In this document: piece after piece, positions 47,894-56,975 of the stretch
Layout: each line of letters opens with the position of its first letter
Numbering within the stretch: position 1 is the first letter of the stretch
Assembly: GCF_008932295.1 (NCBI RefSeq)
Contig: NZ_WBWA01000011.1
Coordinates: 1-64,000, forward strand
DNA from: Brucella tritici
Lineage (GTDB): Bacteria > Pseudomonadota > Alphaproteobacteria > Rhizobiales > Rhizobiaceae
Length of the DNA: 64,000 nt
Direction of reading: 5' to 3'
Position numbers and translations under genes: made by a program
The notes under the pieces: model-generated
Database searches by the model: none
Seen by the model: the letters and a program-made list of their open reading frames with translations, nothing else
What the model was told of the DNA's origin: nothing

Positions 47894-47954
47894 TGCAACT
47901 TTTTAGTTGCGTATTTTTGCGGTCGTCTTATATTGGCAACCATTAAGTTGCCAA
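47894..47954. promoter_or_regulatory. candidate HxlR operators
   Basis: Two inverted repeats with the same half-site occur before the START-domain gene. GCAACT-TTTT-AGTTGC lies at 47895-47910. TTGGCAAC (47933-47940) and GTTGCCAA (47947-47954) flank six bases. The second lies 19 bp upstream of the next start codon. Binding by the neighbouring HxlR regulator is inferred from position only. Confidence 0.55.
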
Positions 47955-47972
47955 TTACGGAGGATTCATATC

Positions 47973-48440
47973 ATGACCATTGCAAGCAATACTGACCGCA
48001 TCGTGAAGACCGTCGACATTCATGCAGGGATCGACCGCGTATGGCGCGCCCTTACCGATCATGAAGAGTTTGGAAGCTGGTTTCAGGTCAAGATCGACGG
48101 GCCATTCATCGTCGGCACCCGTTCGACTGGCCATATCACCTATCCCGGTTTCGAGCACGAGCCTTGGGAATCCTTCATCAAGGAAATGAAGGCACCGAGC
48201 TATTTTGCCTTCACTTGGCATCCCTATGCGGTGGACCACAACATTGATTATTCCAAGGAGCCGCCGACGCTGGTGGAATTCAGATTGGAAACGGTCGAGA
48301 CCGGAACGCGGCTGACTGTGATCGAAAGCGGTTTCGACGCCCTGCCTGCTGAACGCCGCCCGCTGGCGTTGCGGATGAACGAAGGCGGCTGGGAGGAGCA
48401 AGTCGGCAACATCAAAAGACACGTCGAAAATGAACGATAG
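47973..48440 (+). CDS. SRPBCC (AHSA1-like) START-domain protein
   Basis: This 155-residue protein of the SRPBCC fold has IVKTVDIHAGIDRVWRALTDHEEFGSWFQV at its start and a C-terminal helix. The AHSA1/CalC-type group binds hydrophobic ligands. It overlaps the ArsR gene by 11 bases, a pairing common for these families. The start is ATG 47973 with GGAGG upstream. Confidence 0.88.
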   Translation: MTIASNTDRIVKTVDIHAGIDRVWRALTDHEEFGSWFQVKIDGPFIVGTRSTGHITYPGFEHEPWESFIKEMKAPSYFAFTWHPYAVDHNIDYSKEPPTLVEFRLETVETGTRLTVIESGFDALPAERRPLALRMNEGGWEEQVGNIKRHVENER

Positions 48441-48765
48441 GCAAGCTGTGACCGGCACGGATATGTCTATGGTTTTCGCGGCGCTCGCCGATCCGACCCG
48501 GCTGGCGCTCATCGAAACCCTGAGTGATGGTGAAAGCCGCTCAATTGTGGCGCTGTCGCAAAATGGCAGCATTACCCGGCAGGCAGTCACCAAGCACCTG
48601 ACAGTGCTGGAACAGGCAAAACTGGTCGAGCGGGAAAAGGTCGGACGGGAAAGCAGGTTTCGCCTGCATCCCGCACCACTGATCGACGCCCGTGCCTATC
48701 TCGCAACCGTTTCCAGCCAATGGGATGATGCTCTCCAGCGTCTGCGCCGGTTTGTCGAGGATTAG
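48430..48765 (+). CDS. ArsR-family transcriptional regulator
   Basis: This 111-residue winged-helix repressor begins MVFAALADPTRLALIETLSDGE and has the recognition helix ITRQAVTKHLTVLEQAKLVEREKVGRES. There is no cysteine, so no classical metal site; it is the metal-free type that usually accompanies SRPBCC genes. It is translationally coupled to the preceding gene by overlap. Confidence 0.9.
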   Translation: MNDRQAVTGTDMSMVFAALADPTRLALIETLSDGESRSIVALSQNGSITRQAVTKHLTVLEQAKLVEREKVGRESRFRLHPAPLIDARAYLATVSSQWDDALQRLRRFVED

Positions 48766-48845
48766 AGCATGTCGCGGAAAAGTGGGAACCGGTTTTCCGA
48801 TGACGACATGCGTAAAAACAAACAGTTAGAGCGCGACGCGCTCTA
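48764..48845. repeat. rhizobial-type palindromic intergenic element
   Basis: TAGAGCATGTCGCGGAAAA, then GTGGGAACCGGTTTTCCG, a spacer and TAGAGCGCGACGCGCTCTA form nested hairpins. It directly follows the ArsR stop. Part of it recurs, inverted, at 49715-49821. Confidence 0.7.
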
Positions 48846-49250
48846 ACGCTGGTTGAAAAGCAACGAGGATGTACCCTTCACAAAGCCAAGCTTCTCGTAG
48901 AACGGCACAAGCCGTTCCGGGCAGTAGAGCTCAAAGCTTTTCACACGCTGCAGCTTTTCATGGCTGACAATGCGTTCCACGAGAGCTTGTCCCAGCCCCT
49001 GCCCCCGATGCTTCTCCGACACAATCACATCGAATATCAGCGCCTTAAAAGTGTAGTCGGTGAGAACGCGGGCGAAACCTGCAATCCCGCCTTTTGCATC
49101 GAGGCAGAAGAGAAGCAAATCGCAATGGGCCAGCATATGCGTGACCTCATCCAGCGTCCGCTCGCTCGTCCACCATTCTTTACTATAAAACTCATGAAAT
49201 TCGCGATATTGCTCGGGTGCGAGTTTCTCCACCCATTGAAAATCAGTCAC
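48843..49250 (-). CDS. GNAT-family N-acetyltransferase
   Basis: This 135-residue acetyltransferase has the acetyl-CoA motif A in VIVSEKHRGQGLGQALVERIV and the final FYEKLGFVKG. The substrate is unknown. It starts at GTG 49250 with GAGAGG upstream and is divergent from the VOC gene. Confidence 0.88.
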   Translation of the reverse strand: MTDFQWVEKLAPEQYREFHEFYSKEWWTSERTLDEVTHMLAHCDLLLFCLDAKGGIAGFARVLTDYTFKALIFDVIVSEKHRGQGLGQALVERIVSHEKLQRVKSFELYCPERLVPFYEKLGFVKGTSSLLFNQR

Positions 49251-49299
49251 GAATTGCCTCTCCCGTTCGTTGAACTATCAGTCGCAAAGGCGTTTCAGA

Positions 49300-49674
49300 A
49301 TGGCAATCCAGTTTGAGCAGACCTGTCCGATCTTTCGCATTTTCGACATTGAAAAGGCCCGCGAATTCTATCTCGGCTTTCTCGGATTCAACCTGGATTG
49401 GGAGCATCGCTTTGCCGAGGGAATGCCGCTTTATATGCAGGTTTCCCGCAGCGGGCTTGCCCTGCATCTTAGCGAACATCACGGCGACGGAAGCCCCGGC
49501 GCGAATATTTTCGTGCGCATGCAGGGTGTCGAGGAACTGCATAAGGAGATTAACGCGCGCGGCTACCGTTTCATGCGGCCGGGAATCGAGAATGAGCCGT
49601 GGGGCCGCGTGATGACGGTCATCGACCCTTTCGGCAATCGTATCCAGTTCTGCGAAGGTCCGCACGACGAATAA
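49300..49674 (+). CDS. VOC-family protein, bleomycin-resistance-like
   Basis: This 124-residue protein of the glyoxalase/bleomycin-binding fold has FRIFDIEKAREFYLGFLGFNLDWEHRF at its start and IDPFGNRIQFCE near the end. The name by family only; no resistance activity is implied. Start at ATG 49300. A terminator-like hairpin follows. Confidence 0.85.
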   Translation: MAIQFEQTCPIFRIFDIEKAREFYLGFLGFNLDWEHRFAEGMPLYMQVSRSGLALHLSEHHGDGSPGANIFVRMQGVEELHKEINARGYRFMRPGIENEPWGRVMTVIDPFGNRIQFCEGPHDE

Positions 49675-49679
49675 ACAAA

Positions 49680-49707
49680 AACACCCGCTGGCGAACCGGC
49701 GGGTGTC
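49680..49707. terminator. hairpin after VOC gene
   Basis: ACACCCGC and GCGGGTGT pair around an inner CGG/CCG stem. Its A-rich left flank makes it also usable on the minus strand. Confidence 0.7.
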
Positions 49708-49714
49708 TTGATTC

Positions 49715-49821
49715 TAGAGCATTTCCTGTTTTGATTGAATCATTGCAAATGCTCTATCTGTTTGTTTTTACGCATGTCTTTATCCCGAAACCGGTTCCCA
49801 CTTTCGGGAGACATGCTCTAG
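49715..49821. repeat. rhizobial-type palindromic intergenic element
   Basis: Two hairpins stand in tandem: AGAGCATTTCC...AAATGCTCT and GCATGTC...CCCGAAACCGGTTCCCACTTTCGGG...GACATGC. The second is the inverse of the one at 48764. It separates the VOC gene from aapP. Confidence 0.7.
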
Positions 49822-49834
49822 CTCAAAAATCCGA

Positions 49835-50650
49835 TCAGTGCAGGATCTGGCTCAGGAACAGCTTGGTGCGTTCATGCTGCGGATTGTCGAAGAACTGGTC
49901 CGGCGAGTTCTGTTCAACGATCTGGCCCTGATCCATGAAGATCACGCGATTGGCAACCTGACGGGCAAAGCCCATTTCGTGCGTCACGCAGATCATGGTC
50001 ATGCCTTCGGCAGCAAGGCTCACCATCGTATCGAGCACTTCCTTGACCATTTCCGGATCGAGAGCCGATGTCGGTTCGTCGAACAGCATGACTTTCGGGT
50101 TCATGCACAATGCACGGGCAATCGCCACGCGCTGCTGCTGGCCACCTGAAAGCTGGCCCGGATATTTGTTGGCCTGTTCCGGAATCTTCACGCGGGCCAG
50201 ATAATGCATGGCGATTTCTTCCGCCTGCTTCTTCGGCATCTTGCGAACCCAGATCGGGGCAAGCGTGCAGTTTTCCAGAATGGTCAGATGCGGGAAGAGG
50301 TTGAAGTGCTGGAATACCATGCCAACTTCACGACGCACTTCATCGATCTTCTTGAGGTCGCTGGTCAGTTCGATGTTGTCGACAACGATCTTGCCCTTCT
50401 GGTGTTCTTCCAGACGGTTGATGCAGCGGATCATGGTCGATTTGCCCGATCCAGACGGTCCCGCCACAACGATGCGCTCGCCGCGCATGACCTTCAGATT
50501 GATGTCCCGCAGGACGTGGAACTCACCATACCACTTATGCATATTGGTGATTTCTATGGCGACATCGGTTTTGGAAACCTGCATCTTCGAACGGTCGACT
50601 TCCACTCCGAGCTCGGATTGCGGGAGGGCGCTTTGTGCACTCATTTCCAT
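49835..50650 (-). CDS. aapP: general L-amino-acid ABC transporter, ATPase
   Basis: This 271-residue ABC ATPase has Walker [10 protein letters not shown], the signature LSGGQQQR, Walker B VMLFDEP and a final His-loop THEMGFA. It is the ATPase of the Aap system in rhizobia. It is the last gene of aapJ-aapQ-aapM-aapP and starts 14 bases after aapM ends. Confidence 0.95.
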   Translation of the reverse strand: MEMSAQSALPQSELGVEVDRSKMQVSKTDVAIEITNMHKWYGEFHVLRDINLKVMRGERIVVAGPSGSGKSTMIRCINRLEEHQKGKIVVDNIELTSDLKKIDEVRREVGMVFQHFNLFPHLTILENCTLAPIWVRKMPKKQAEEIAMHYLARVKIPEQANKYPGQLSGGQQQRVAIARALCMNPKVMLFDEPTSALDPEMVKEVLDTMVSLAAEGMTMICVTHEMGFARQVANRVIFMDQGQIVEQNSPDQFFDNPQHERTKLFLSQILH

Positions 50651-50664
50651 TATTCCCTTTATTC

Positions 50665-51828
50665 TTATCGTTTATGACCCGTGTCGAGCCGTCGTTCCAT
50701 GAATATAGAGTATCGCGACATTGCGAAACAGAAAATCCAGAAAACGAAGCCCGCAAAGATCAGACCGGTAGCAGGCGTCTGTGGAGAAGCCCAATTGGCA
50801 TCGGAAAAATTCTGACGGACGATGCCCAGCAGGTCGAACATGCCGATGATGTAGACAAGGCTTGTATCCTTGAAGAGACCGATGAAGGTGTTGACGATAC
50901 CCGGAATGACCAGCTTCAGCGCTTGCGGCAGGACGATCAGTCCCGTCTTCTGCCAGTAGCTGAGACCCAGCGCATCCGCGCCTTCATACTGCCCACGCGG
51001 GATAGCCTGAAGACCGCCGCGCACCACTTCTGCCATATAGGCCGATGCGAACAGCGCCACGCCGATGAGCGCACGCAGCAGCTTGTCGAAAGTCACGCCC
51101 GGCGGCAGGAACAAAGGCAGCATGACACTTGCCATGAACAACACCGTCACCAGCGGAACGCCGCGCACCATTTCGATGAAGATGATCGAGAAGGTCTTGA
51201 TGACAGGCAGTTTTGAACGGCGTCCGAGCGCGAGCACGATACCAAGCGGCAGCGACACGGCGATGCCGACAAAGGACAGCACAAGCGTGACCAGAAGTCC
51301 GCCCCAGAGCGGGGTTTCCACGTAAGGAAGGCCGAACCAGCCGCCGACCAGCAGGAAGAAGGCGACAACCGGGAACACGAAGAAGAACAGGATCGCATTG
51401 AGAGCCTTCTTCGGGGCCTTCGGAATCAGCAGCGGCACAAGCAGGACGACGAAGATCAATGCCGTCAGATTGACACGCCAGCGTTCGGAAATCGGATAGC
51501 GGCCATAGATGAACTGCTCATATTTCGCGTTCACGAATGCCCAGCAGGCACCCGACCAGCCTTCCGGTTGCGTGCCGCCCTGCGCGACGGTCAGGCACGC
51601 CGTGCGATCCGCACCGGTCCAAACGGCCTTGAAGAACAGCCACTCGATGATCGGCGGAAGGAACCATGCCACGGCAAGCAAGCCGAGAATGGTCAGCGCC
51701 GCATCGACAGGCGTTGCGAACAGATTGACGCGCAGCCAGTGTGAAAAGCCCTGCACGGAGCGTGGCGGCGCTTCGCCATCCACCATATGCGTGCGGACAT
51801 ATTGGAGATTTGCGTTTTCCATTGTCAT
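50665..51828 (-). CDS. aapM: general L-amino-acid ABC transporter, permease
   Basis: This 387-residue inner-membrane permease of the His/Glu/Gln group has a long N-terminal part with a periplasmic loop and the permease core with [20 protein letters not shown] and the coupling [24 protein letters not shown]. It overlaps aapQ by four bases (ATGA). Confidence 0.95.
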   Translation of the reverse strand: MTMENANLQYVRTHMVDGEAPPRSVQGFSHWLRVNLFATPVDAALTILGLLAVAWFLPPIIEWLFFKAVWTGADRTACLTVAQGGTQPEGWSGACWAFVNAKYEQFIYGRYPISERWRVNLTALIFVVLLVPLLIPKAPKKALNAILFFFVFPVVAFFLLVGGWFGLPYVETPLWGGLLVTLVLSFVGIAVSLPLGIVLALGRRSKLPVIKTFSIIFIEMVRGVPLVTVLFMASVMLPLFLPPGVTFDKLLRALIGVALFASAYMAEVVRGGLQAIPRGQYEGADALGLSYWQKTGLIVLPQALKLVIPGIVNTFIGLFKDTSLVYIIGMFDLLGIVRQNFSDANWASPQTPATGLIFAGFVFWIFCFAMSRYSIFMERRLDTGHKR

Positions 51829-53018
51829 CTCTCCACCAGCGCCATCCTGGCGTTGAACCAGTTCATCAGGCTGGACACAATCAGGCTGATGCCCAGGTAG
51901 ATCACCATCCAGATCGCCACGACTTCGACCGATTGACCGGTCTGGTTGAGGATCGTGCCGCCTACGGCGACAAGATCGGGATAGCCGATGGCAATGGCGA
52001 GCGACGAGTTCTTGATAAGGTTCAGATACTGGCTCGAGAGCGGCGGAATGATGATGCGCAGCGCCTGTGGCACGATGATGAGACGCATCGTCTGACCGGG
52101 ACGCAAGCCCACTGCATAGGCCGCCTCGGTCTGCCCTTTGTTGACGCCCAGAACGCCAGCGCGAACCGTCTCAGCAATAAAGGACGCCGTGTAGAAGGAA
52201 AGCGCCAGAAACAGGGCCAGAAACTCCGGCTTGATCTGCGCGCCGCCGGTCAGATTGAAGGTTCCAAGCTTCGGCGAATCGAACGAAACCGGAAAACCGG
52301 TCGCGATCAGCGCCAGTATTGGCAAGCCGATAATCAGGGCGGCGGACACGCGTATCGTATGAAAGGACTTGCCGGTTGCCATCTGGCGGCGTCTTGCCCA
52401 GCGCGCAACGATGATAGATGCCACGATGCCGACGAGAAGCGCCACAGGCAGAAGCCACGCCCCCTCGCCCCAGACAGGAGCGGGCATGAAGAAGCCGCGA
52501 TTGTTGAGGTAGGTGCCGAGCGGAAGTGCAAAACTTTCACGTGCCTGCGGCAGGACCGACAGAACACCGAAATACCAGAAGAAGATGACGAGCAGCGGCG
52601 GAATATTGCGGAAGACTTCCACATAAACCGTGCAGATCTTGCGGATCAGCCAGTTGCGCGAAAGGCGCCCGATACCAACCAGAAACCCGATGATCGATGC
52701 CGTAATGACACCGAGCAAGGCCACATAAAGCGTATTCACGAGGCCGACCAGAAAAGCCCGGCCATAGTTCGAATCGCTGTTGTACTGAATGAGCGTCTGG
52801 CTGATATCAAAGCCGGCGCGCCCATTGAGAAAACCGAAGCCGGACGCAATGTTTGCGCGCTGCAGATTGGTGATCGTGTTGCCAACGATCCAGTAGATTG
52901 CGCCAATGACCGCGCCAAAGACAATGACCTGATAGAAGATGCCGCGAATCCGCGGATCGTACAGGAGCGAAGTTCCGCCGCTGTCCTGGCGACGTTCAGT
53001 TGCAGAATAGGAAGCCAT
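51825..53018 (-). CDS. aapQ: general L-amino-acid ABC transporter, permease
   Basis: This 397-residue inner-membrane permease has the EAA-type loop [25 protein letters not shown] and [20 protein letters not shown], both typical of polar-amino-acid permeases. The start is ATG 53018; an upstream frame to 53087 is rejected. It follows aapJ after a 299-bp gap with a stable hairpin. Confidence 0.95.
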   Translation of the reverse strand: MASYSATERRQDSGGTSLLYDPRIRGIFYQVIVFGAVIGAIYWIVGNTITNLQRANIASGFGFLNGRAGFDISQTLIQYNSDSNYGRAFLVGLVNTLYVALLGVITASIIGFLVGIGRLSRNWLIRKICTVYVEVFRNIPPLLVIFFWYFGVLSVLPQARESFALPLGTYLNNRGFFMPAPVWGEGAWLLPVALLVGIVASIIVARWARRRQMATGKSFHTIRVSAALIIGLPILALIATGFPVSFDSPKLGTFNLTGGAQIKPEFLALFLALSFYTASFIAETVRAGVLGVNKGQTEAAYAVGLRPGQTMRLIIVPQALRIIIPPLSSQYLNLIKNSSLAIAIGYPDLVAVGGTILNQTGQSVEVVAIWMVIYLGISLIVSSLMNWFNARMALVER

Positions 53019-53267
53019 ATGTTTCCTGTGCCTCTCGGCTGGCTGCATCGACGTCGAGCAGGAAAAGCTGCCATATCTGCGGAGCAATTCCTGAAATCAA
53101 GGCATCGAATGCCGAACCGTTCGGTCTTGCCATCCCCTGTTCAGGCTCATCTCGAGCTTGCGGGCCTGCAAGACGCGGTTGAATTCCAAAATGCAGCTTG
53201 TCAGCATTCAAATGCGCGCATGACGCACGGCCAATAGCAAACGGACAAACTGCCGAGCCGACAAATC

Positions 53268-53291
53268 CGGCGGGCGCTGCTGCACCCGCCG
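53268..53291 (-). terminator. intra-operon hairpin aapJ-aapQ
   Basis: CGGCGGG (53268-53274) and CCCGCCG (53285-53291) form a strong stem without a T run. Such hairpins often protect the message of the binding-protein gene and lower expression of the permease genes. Confidence 0.65.
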
Positions 53292-53317
53292 ATAATCAGT
53301 CTGGAGAGTAAGGTCCG

Positions 53318-54349
53318 TTAGCGCACAGGGATGCCATATTGCAGGCCGCCCTTGTTCCACTGGGCATTGATGCCACGGGCAATCTTGAGCGGGCTGCTGG
53401 CGCCGATATTACGCTCGAAGATTTCGCCGTAGTTGCCGACGCCCTTCACGATCTTCACCACCCAATCATTGTCGAGACCGAGATCGGTACCGATCTTCGT
53501 GTCTGCTTCCACGCCGAGAAGACGCTTGACGTCCGGGTTGTCGGACTTCTTCATCTCTTCGACATTGGCCTGCGTAATACCGTATTCCTCGGCGTTGAGC
53601 AGCGCATTATGGGTCCAGCGAACGACGTCCGCCCACTTGGAATCGCCCTGACGAACGGTCAGACCGAATGGCTCCTTGGAGATGATTTCCGGCAAGATGA
53701 CGTGATCGTCCGGATTGGCAAGCGCCAGACGAACCCCGTAGAGGCTGGACTGGTCGGTCGTATAGGCGTCGCAACGACCGGAATCGTAGGCGGCATTGGC
53801 TTCTTCGATCTTCTCGAAGACAACCGGATTATATTCCATCTTATTGGCGCGGAAATAGTCGGCCATGTTCAACTCGGTCGTCGTACCGGCCTGAACGCAG
53901 ATGGAAGCGCCGGAAAGCTGCAATGCGGAATTGATGCCCGACAGCTTCTTCGAATTAATCATGAAACCCTGGCCATCAAAATAGTTGATGCCAGCAAAAT
54001 CGAGACCGAGCGCAGTATCGCGGCTGATGGTCCAGGTCGTGTTACGGATCAGGACGTCCACTTCACCCGACTGCAGTGCGGTGAAACGCTCTTTTGCGTT
54101 AAGAGGGGTGAACTTCACCTTGGTCGGATCACCAAAAATCGCAGAAGCCACAGCGCGGCAATAGTCTACGTCGAAACCGGACCACTCGCCCTTGTCGTTG
54201 GGCGAAGCGAAGCCAAGAAGACCCGTATTAACGCCGCACTGCAGAAAACCTTTCGCCTTCACGTCGGAAAGCGTGTCAGCGGATGCTCCCGAAGCGACGC
54301 CAAACAGCGCTGCCGCACCCAATACACCCGTCATAAGAGTTTTTTTCAT
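53318..54349 (-). CDS. aapJ: general L-amino-acid ABC transporter, binding protein
   Basis: This 343-residue periplasmic amino-acid-binding protein has a Sec signal (MKKTLMTGVLGAAALFGVASGASA) and the SBP3 fold (GVNTGLLGFASPNDKGEWSGFDVDYCRAVASAIFGD; VDVLIRNTTWTISRDTALGLDF). It captures a broad range of L-amino acids for AapQMP. Start at ATG 54349 just before KKTLM; a longer frame is rejected. Confidence 0.95.
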   Translation of the reverse strand: MKKTLMTGVLGAAALFGVASGASADTLSDVKAKGFLQCGVNTGLLGFASPNDKGEWSGFDVDYCRAVASAIFGDPTKVKFTPLNAKERFTALQSGEVDVLIRNTTWTISRDTALGLDFAGINYFDGQGFMINSKKLSGINSALQLSGASICVQAGTTTELNMADYFRANKMEYNPVVFEKIEEANAAYDSGRCDAYTTDQSSLYGVRLALANPDDHVILPEIISKEPFGLTVRQGDSKWADVVRWTHNALLNAEEYGITQANVEEMKKSDNPDVKRLLGVEADTKIGTDLGLDNDWVVKIVKGVGNYGEIFERNIGASSPLKIARGINAQWNKGGLQYGIPVR

Positions 54350-54802
54350 CTGGCCTGCAACCTTTTTGTTCCCTGGAGAGCGCCGAACCATTGGTTCATG
54401 GCGTCTCTTGTTGCTTTATTTTTTGCATAAACCCGTTGGAAAAGCCGCGTGACCTCCCAAGCCCATGCCCTACAGCAGATTGCCCTCGCCCGAGACCGCT
54501 TTCGGTCTTCGATTTTTGTTTTTGAGCGCAGTGACAAACCTGTCGCCTTCACGGGTCTTATCGAAGGCGAATTTTTGCCGTTGGTCAAGGCATTAACGCA
54601 GTCCGGTGAGCAGGCTTTTAAAAAAGATGAGGGACAAATATTTGAAAATTTACACGGTTTCCCGATTTCTGGGTAGGCGGCTTCACTCATAAAACCCATG
54701 CCGCCCCATCGCAAAGAAAAGCAATATAATTCAATTAATACAAATATTTATATGACACTACCATCCTAGATAGCCACACCGGACAACAACCTTTGCGGGA
54801 AA
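54350..54802. other. aapJ upstream region
   Basis: This 453-bp gap should hold the aapJ promoter and leader. A small hairpin AGACCG-CTTT-CGGTCT followed by T-rich sequence lies near 54493-54530 and could be an attenuator or a small RNA end. ORFs here on either strand are short and not convincing. Confidence 0.4.
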
Positions 54803-55582
54803 TCAGATGCGCGGCATCGCGCTATCGTCATCCAAAGAAAAAATAATATTTCGCGTCGCCATATAGCGGGCCACCCACCAGGTCGTGACGAATCCAATTG
54901 CCAGACCGGCGACAACGTCCGTCGGATAATGTGCTCCGGCGGCAAGTCTGCTGATCCCGAAGAGAATACAGATGAGGACTGTCAGGATGCGCCAGCGCGG
55001 CAGGAATATCCAAAGCGAAACCATCATGATGCCAGCCATCATGGAATGGCCGGATGGGAAGCTTTCATAGAGAAACTGCCCCTTGAAAGGCGAGAAATAA
55101 GCCGCCCCCACGTCATCAAGCAGGAAGGGACGCGCGCGGCCAATGGCGAGTTTGCCGATTTCGACCGGCACGCTCGCGACAACGATTGAAGTCAGCACGA
55201 GTGTTGCCCAGCTATGGAGTTTCACGAACCACGATCTGGCCCGCGATCTGACATTGTCGCGCAGTTTCGGCGAAAGCAGTACCGCGGTGACGAGCCACAC
55301 GACGATGCCGATTGCCAGCCAGACAATGGTGCGAATCGCATCGGTCACCGCACGCAGGAATTCCATGATGACATTGGTACTTTGCGCAGTGACGCGGACA
55401 ATGTCGGCATCCCACAGGTGCAGCACAAGAATAATGAACGGTAGAAGCACGACAATCGCGGTCATTTCAAGTGTCCAGGAGGACGGCGCGCCCTTGTAAG
55501 CCGGGCGTATAAGAGCTTGAAGGAGTTCCAGTGCGGCGCGAAAGGGATAAACAAAAATGCTGCCCGTGCTTGACCCGGTCAT
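54803..55582 (-). CDS. PAP2-family membrane phosphatase
   Basis: This 259-residue membrane protein has about six helices and the three phosphatase motifs: KLAIGRARP (residues 144-152), PSGH (177-180) and SR...H...D (211-222). Such enzymes act on lipid phosphates such as phosphatidate or undecaprenyl pyrophosphate, with the active site facing the periplasm. The substrate is not known. Confidence 0.9.
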   Translation of the reverse strand: MTGSSTGSIFVYPFRAALELLQALIRPAYKGAPSSWTLEMTAIVVLLPFIILVLHLWDADIVRVTAQSTNVIMEFLRAVTDAIRTIVWLAIGIVVWLVTAVLLSPKLRDNVRSRARSWFVKLHSWATLVLTSIVVASVPVEIGKLAIGRARPFLLDDVGAAYFSPFKGQFLYESFPSGHSMMAGIMMVSLWIFLPRWRILTVLICILFGISRLAAGAHYPTDVVAGLAIGFVTTWWVARYMATRNIIFSLDDDSAMPRI

Positions 55583-55805
55583 AACAGAAATATCCTTTCA
55601 AACGCATCTTACGCAATAAACGGCACGCGAGGTTGCATACAGACCGCGTGCATTCTATCCAAGTATTCAAAGTTTCCGCCGCAAACGGAATCGCAGATCT
55701 TTTTGCCGCAGCCGACCTTGATGCGACCCGGCAGAATCCTCTCTTTCGAGAATCGGCGGGCGAGAATCAGTGGGACAGCATGCAACATGGTCTGGAGGCA
55801 TTTTC

Positions 55806-56975
55806 GTGACTAAGCAGCAGGGCAAGACAGAGAAGCTGGGTGTAAACACACGGCTGACACACGACGGTTATCAGCCGCGCGATTATCATGGTTTCGTCAA
55901 CCCACCCGTTGTCCGTGCCTCAACCGTGCTTTTCCCCGATGCGGAAACAATGGCGACCGGCAACCAGAAATACACCTATGGTACGCGCGGCACGCCCACC
56001 AGCGATGCATTGTGCGCGGCCATCGATGCGCTGGAAGGCTCGGCAGGTACGATCTGCGTGCCGTCAGGGCTTGCGGCTGTAACCATTCCGCTTCTGGCCT
56101 TCCTGTCGCCGGGCGATCACGCGCTGTTCGTCGATTCGATCTATAATCCCACCCGGCATTTTGCCGATACGATCCTGAAGCGCATGGGCGTGGACGTCGA
56201 GTATTACGATCCGGAGATCGGTTCCGGCATCGCGAAGCTGATGCGCCCGAACACCAAGGTTGTGTTCACCGAATCGCCTGCCTCGAACACGTTCGAAATG
56301 CAGGACATTCCAGCCATCGCTGAAGAGGCCCACAAGGGCGGTGCCATCGTCATGATGGACAATACCTGGGCTACCCCACTTTATTTCAAGGCACTCGATT
56401 TCGGCGTGGACATCACCATCCACGCCTCGACAAAATATCCATCCGGTCATTCGGATATTTTGTTTGGCACGGTTTCGGCCAACGAAAAATGCTGGTCGCA
56501 GCTTCTGGAAACGCACGGAACACTTGGACTGTGCACATCGGCAGACGACACCTATCAGATCCTGCGCGGCATGCGCACCATGGGCGTGCGGCTGGAACAT
56601 CACCGCAAGAGCGCACTGGAAGTTGCGCGATGGCTTGAGAAACACCCTGCCGTCGACCGTGTTCTGCATCCGGCACTGGAAAGCCATCCCGGCCACGAAA
56701 TCTGGAAGCGGGACTTTTCCGGCTCGTCGGGCATTTTCTCCATCGTGCTTGCAAGTGGCGGGCAGAAGGAAGCCCATGCCTTCCTCGATGCGCTGGAGAT
56801 TTTCGGTCTAGGCTATTCCTGGGGCGGTTATGAAAGCCTCGCGGTTCATGTGCGTCTCAATGACCGGACCGTAGCCAAGGGTGACTATCCGGGACCGGTG
56901 ATCCGCCTGCAGATCGGTCTGGAAGACGTGCCGGATATCATTGCCGATCTCGAAAAAGGCTTTGCAGCGATCTAA
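55806..56975 (+). CDS. metC: cystathionine beta-lyase
   Basis: This PLP enzyme of the Cys/Met-metabolism family makes homocysteine from cystathionine. The 389-residue protein has TYGTRGTPTSDAL, the Schiff-base lysine in HASTKYPSGHSD and LGYSWGGYESLA near the end. GTG 55806 has GGAGG seven bases upstream; an earlier GTG at 55770 is less likely. Its stop overlaps the convergent permease gene by four bases. A role as a cystathionine gamma-synthase-like enzyme is a less likely alternative. Confidence 0.93.
   Translation: MTKQQGKTEKLGVNTRLTHDGYQPRDYHGFVNPPVVRASTVLFPDAETMATGNQKYTYGTRGTPTSDALCAAIDALEGSAGTICVPSGLAAVTIPLLAFLSPGDHALFVDSIYNPTRHFADTILKRMGVDVEYYDPEIGSGIAKLMRPNTKVVFTESPASNTFEMQDIPAIAEEAHKGGAIVMMDNTWATPLYFKALDFGVDITIHASTKYPSGHSDILFGTVSANEKCWSQLLETHGTLGLCTSADDTYQILRGMRTMGVRLEHHRKSALEVARWLEKHPAVDRVLHPALESHPGHEIWKRDFSGSSGIFSIVLASGGQKEAHAFLDALEIFGLGYSWGGYESLAVHVRLNDRTVAKGDYPGPVIRLQIGLEDVPDIIADLEKGFAAI

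Noticed and set aside
54449-54676. 75-codon ORF upstream of aapJ
   Set aside because: No ribosome-binding site and no family; the region is more likely leader and promoter.
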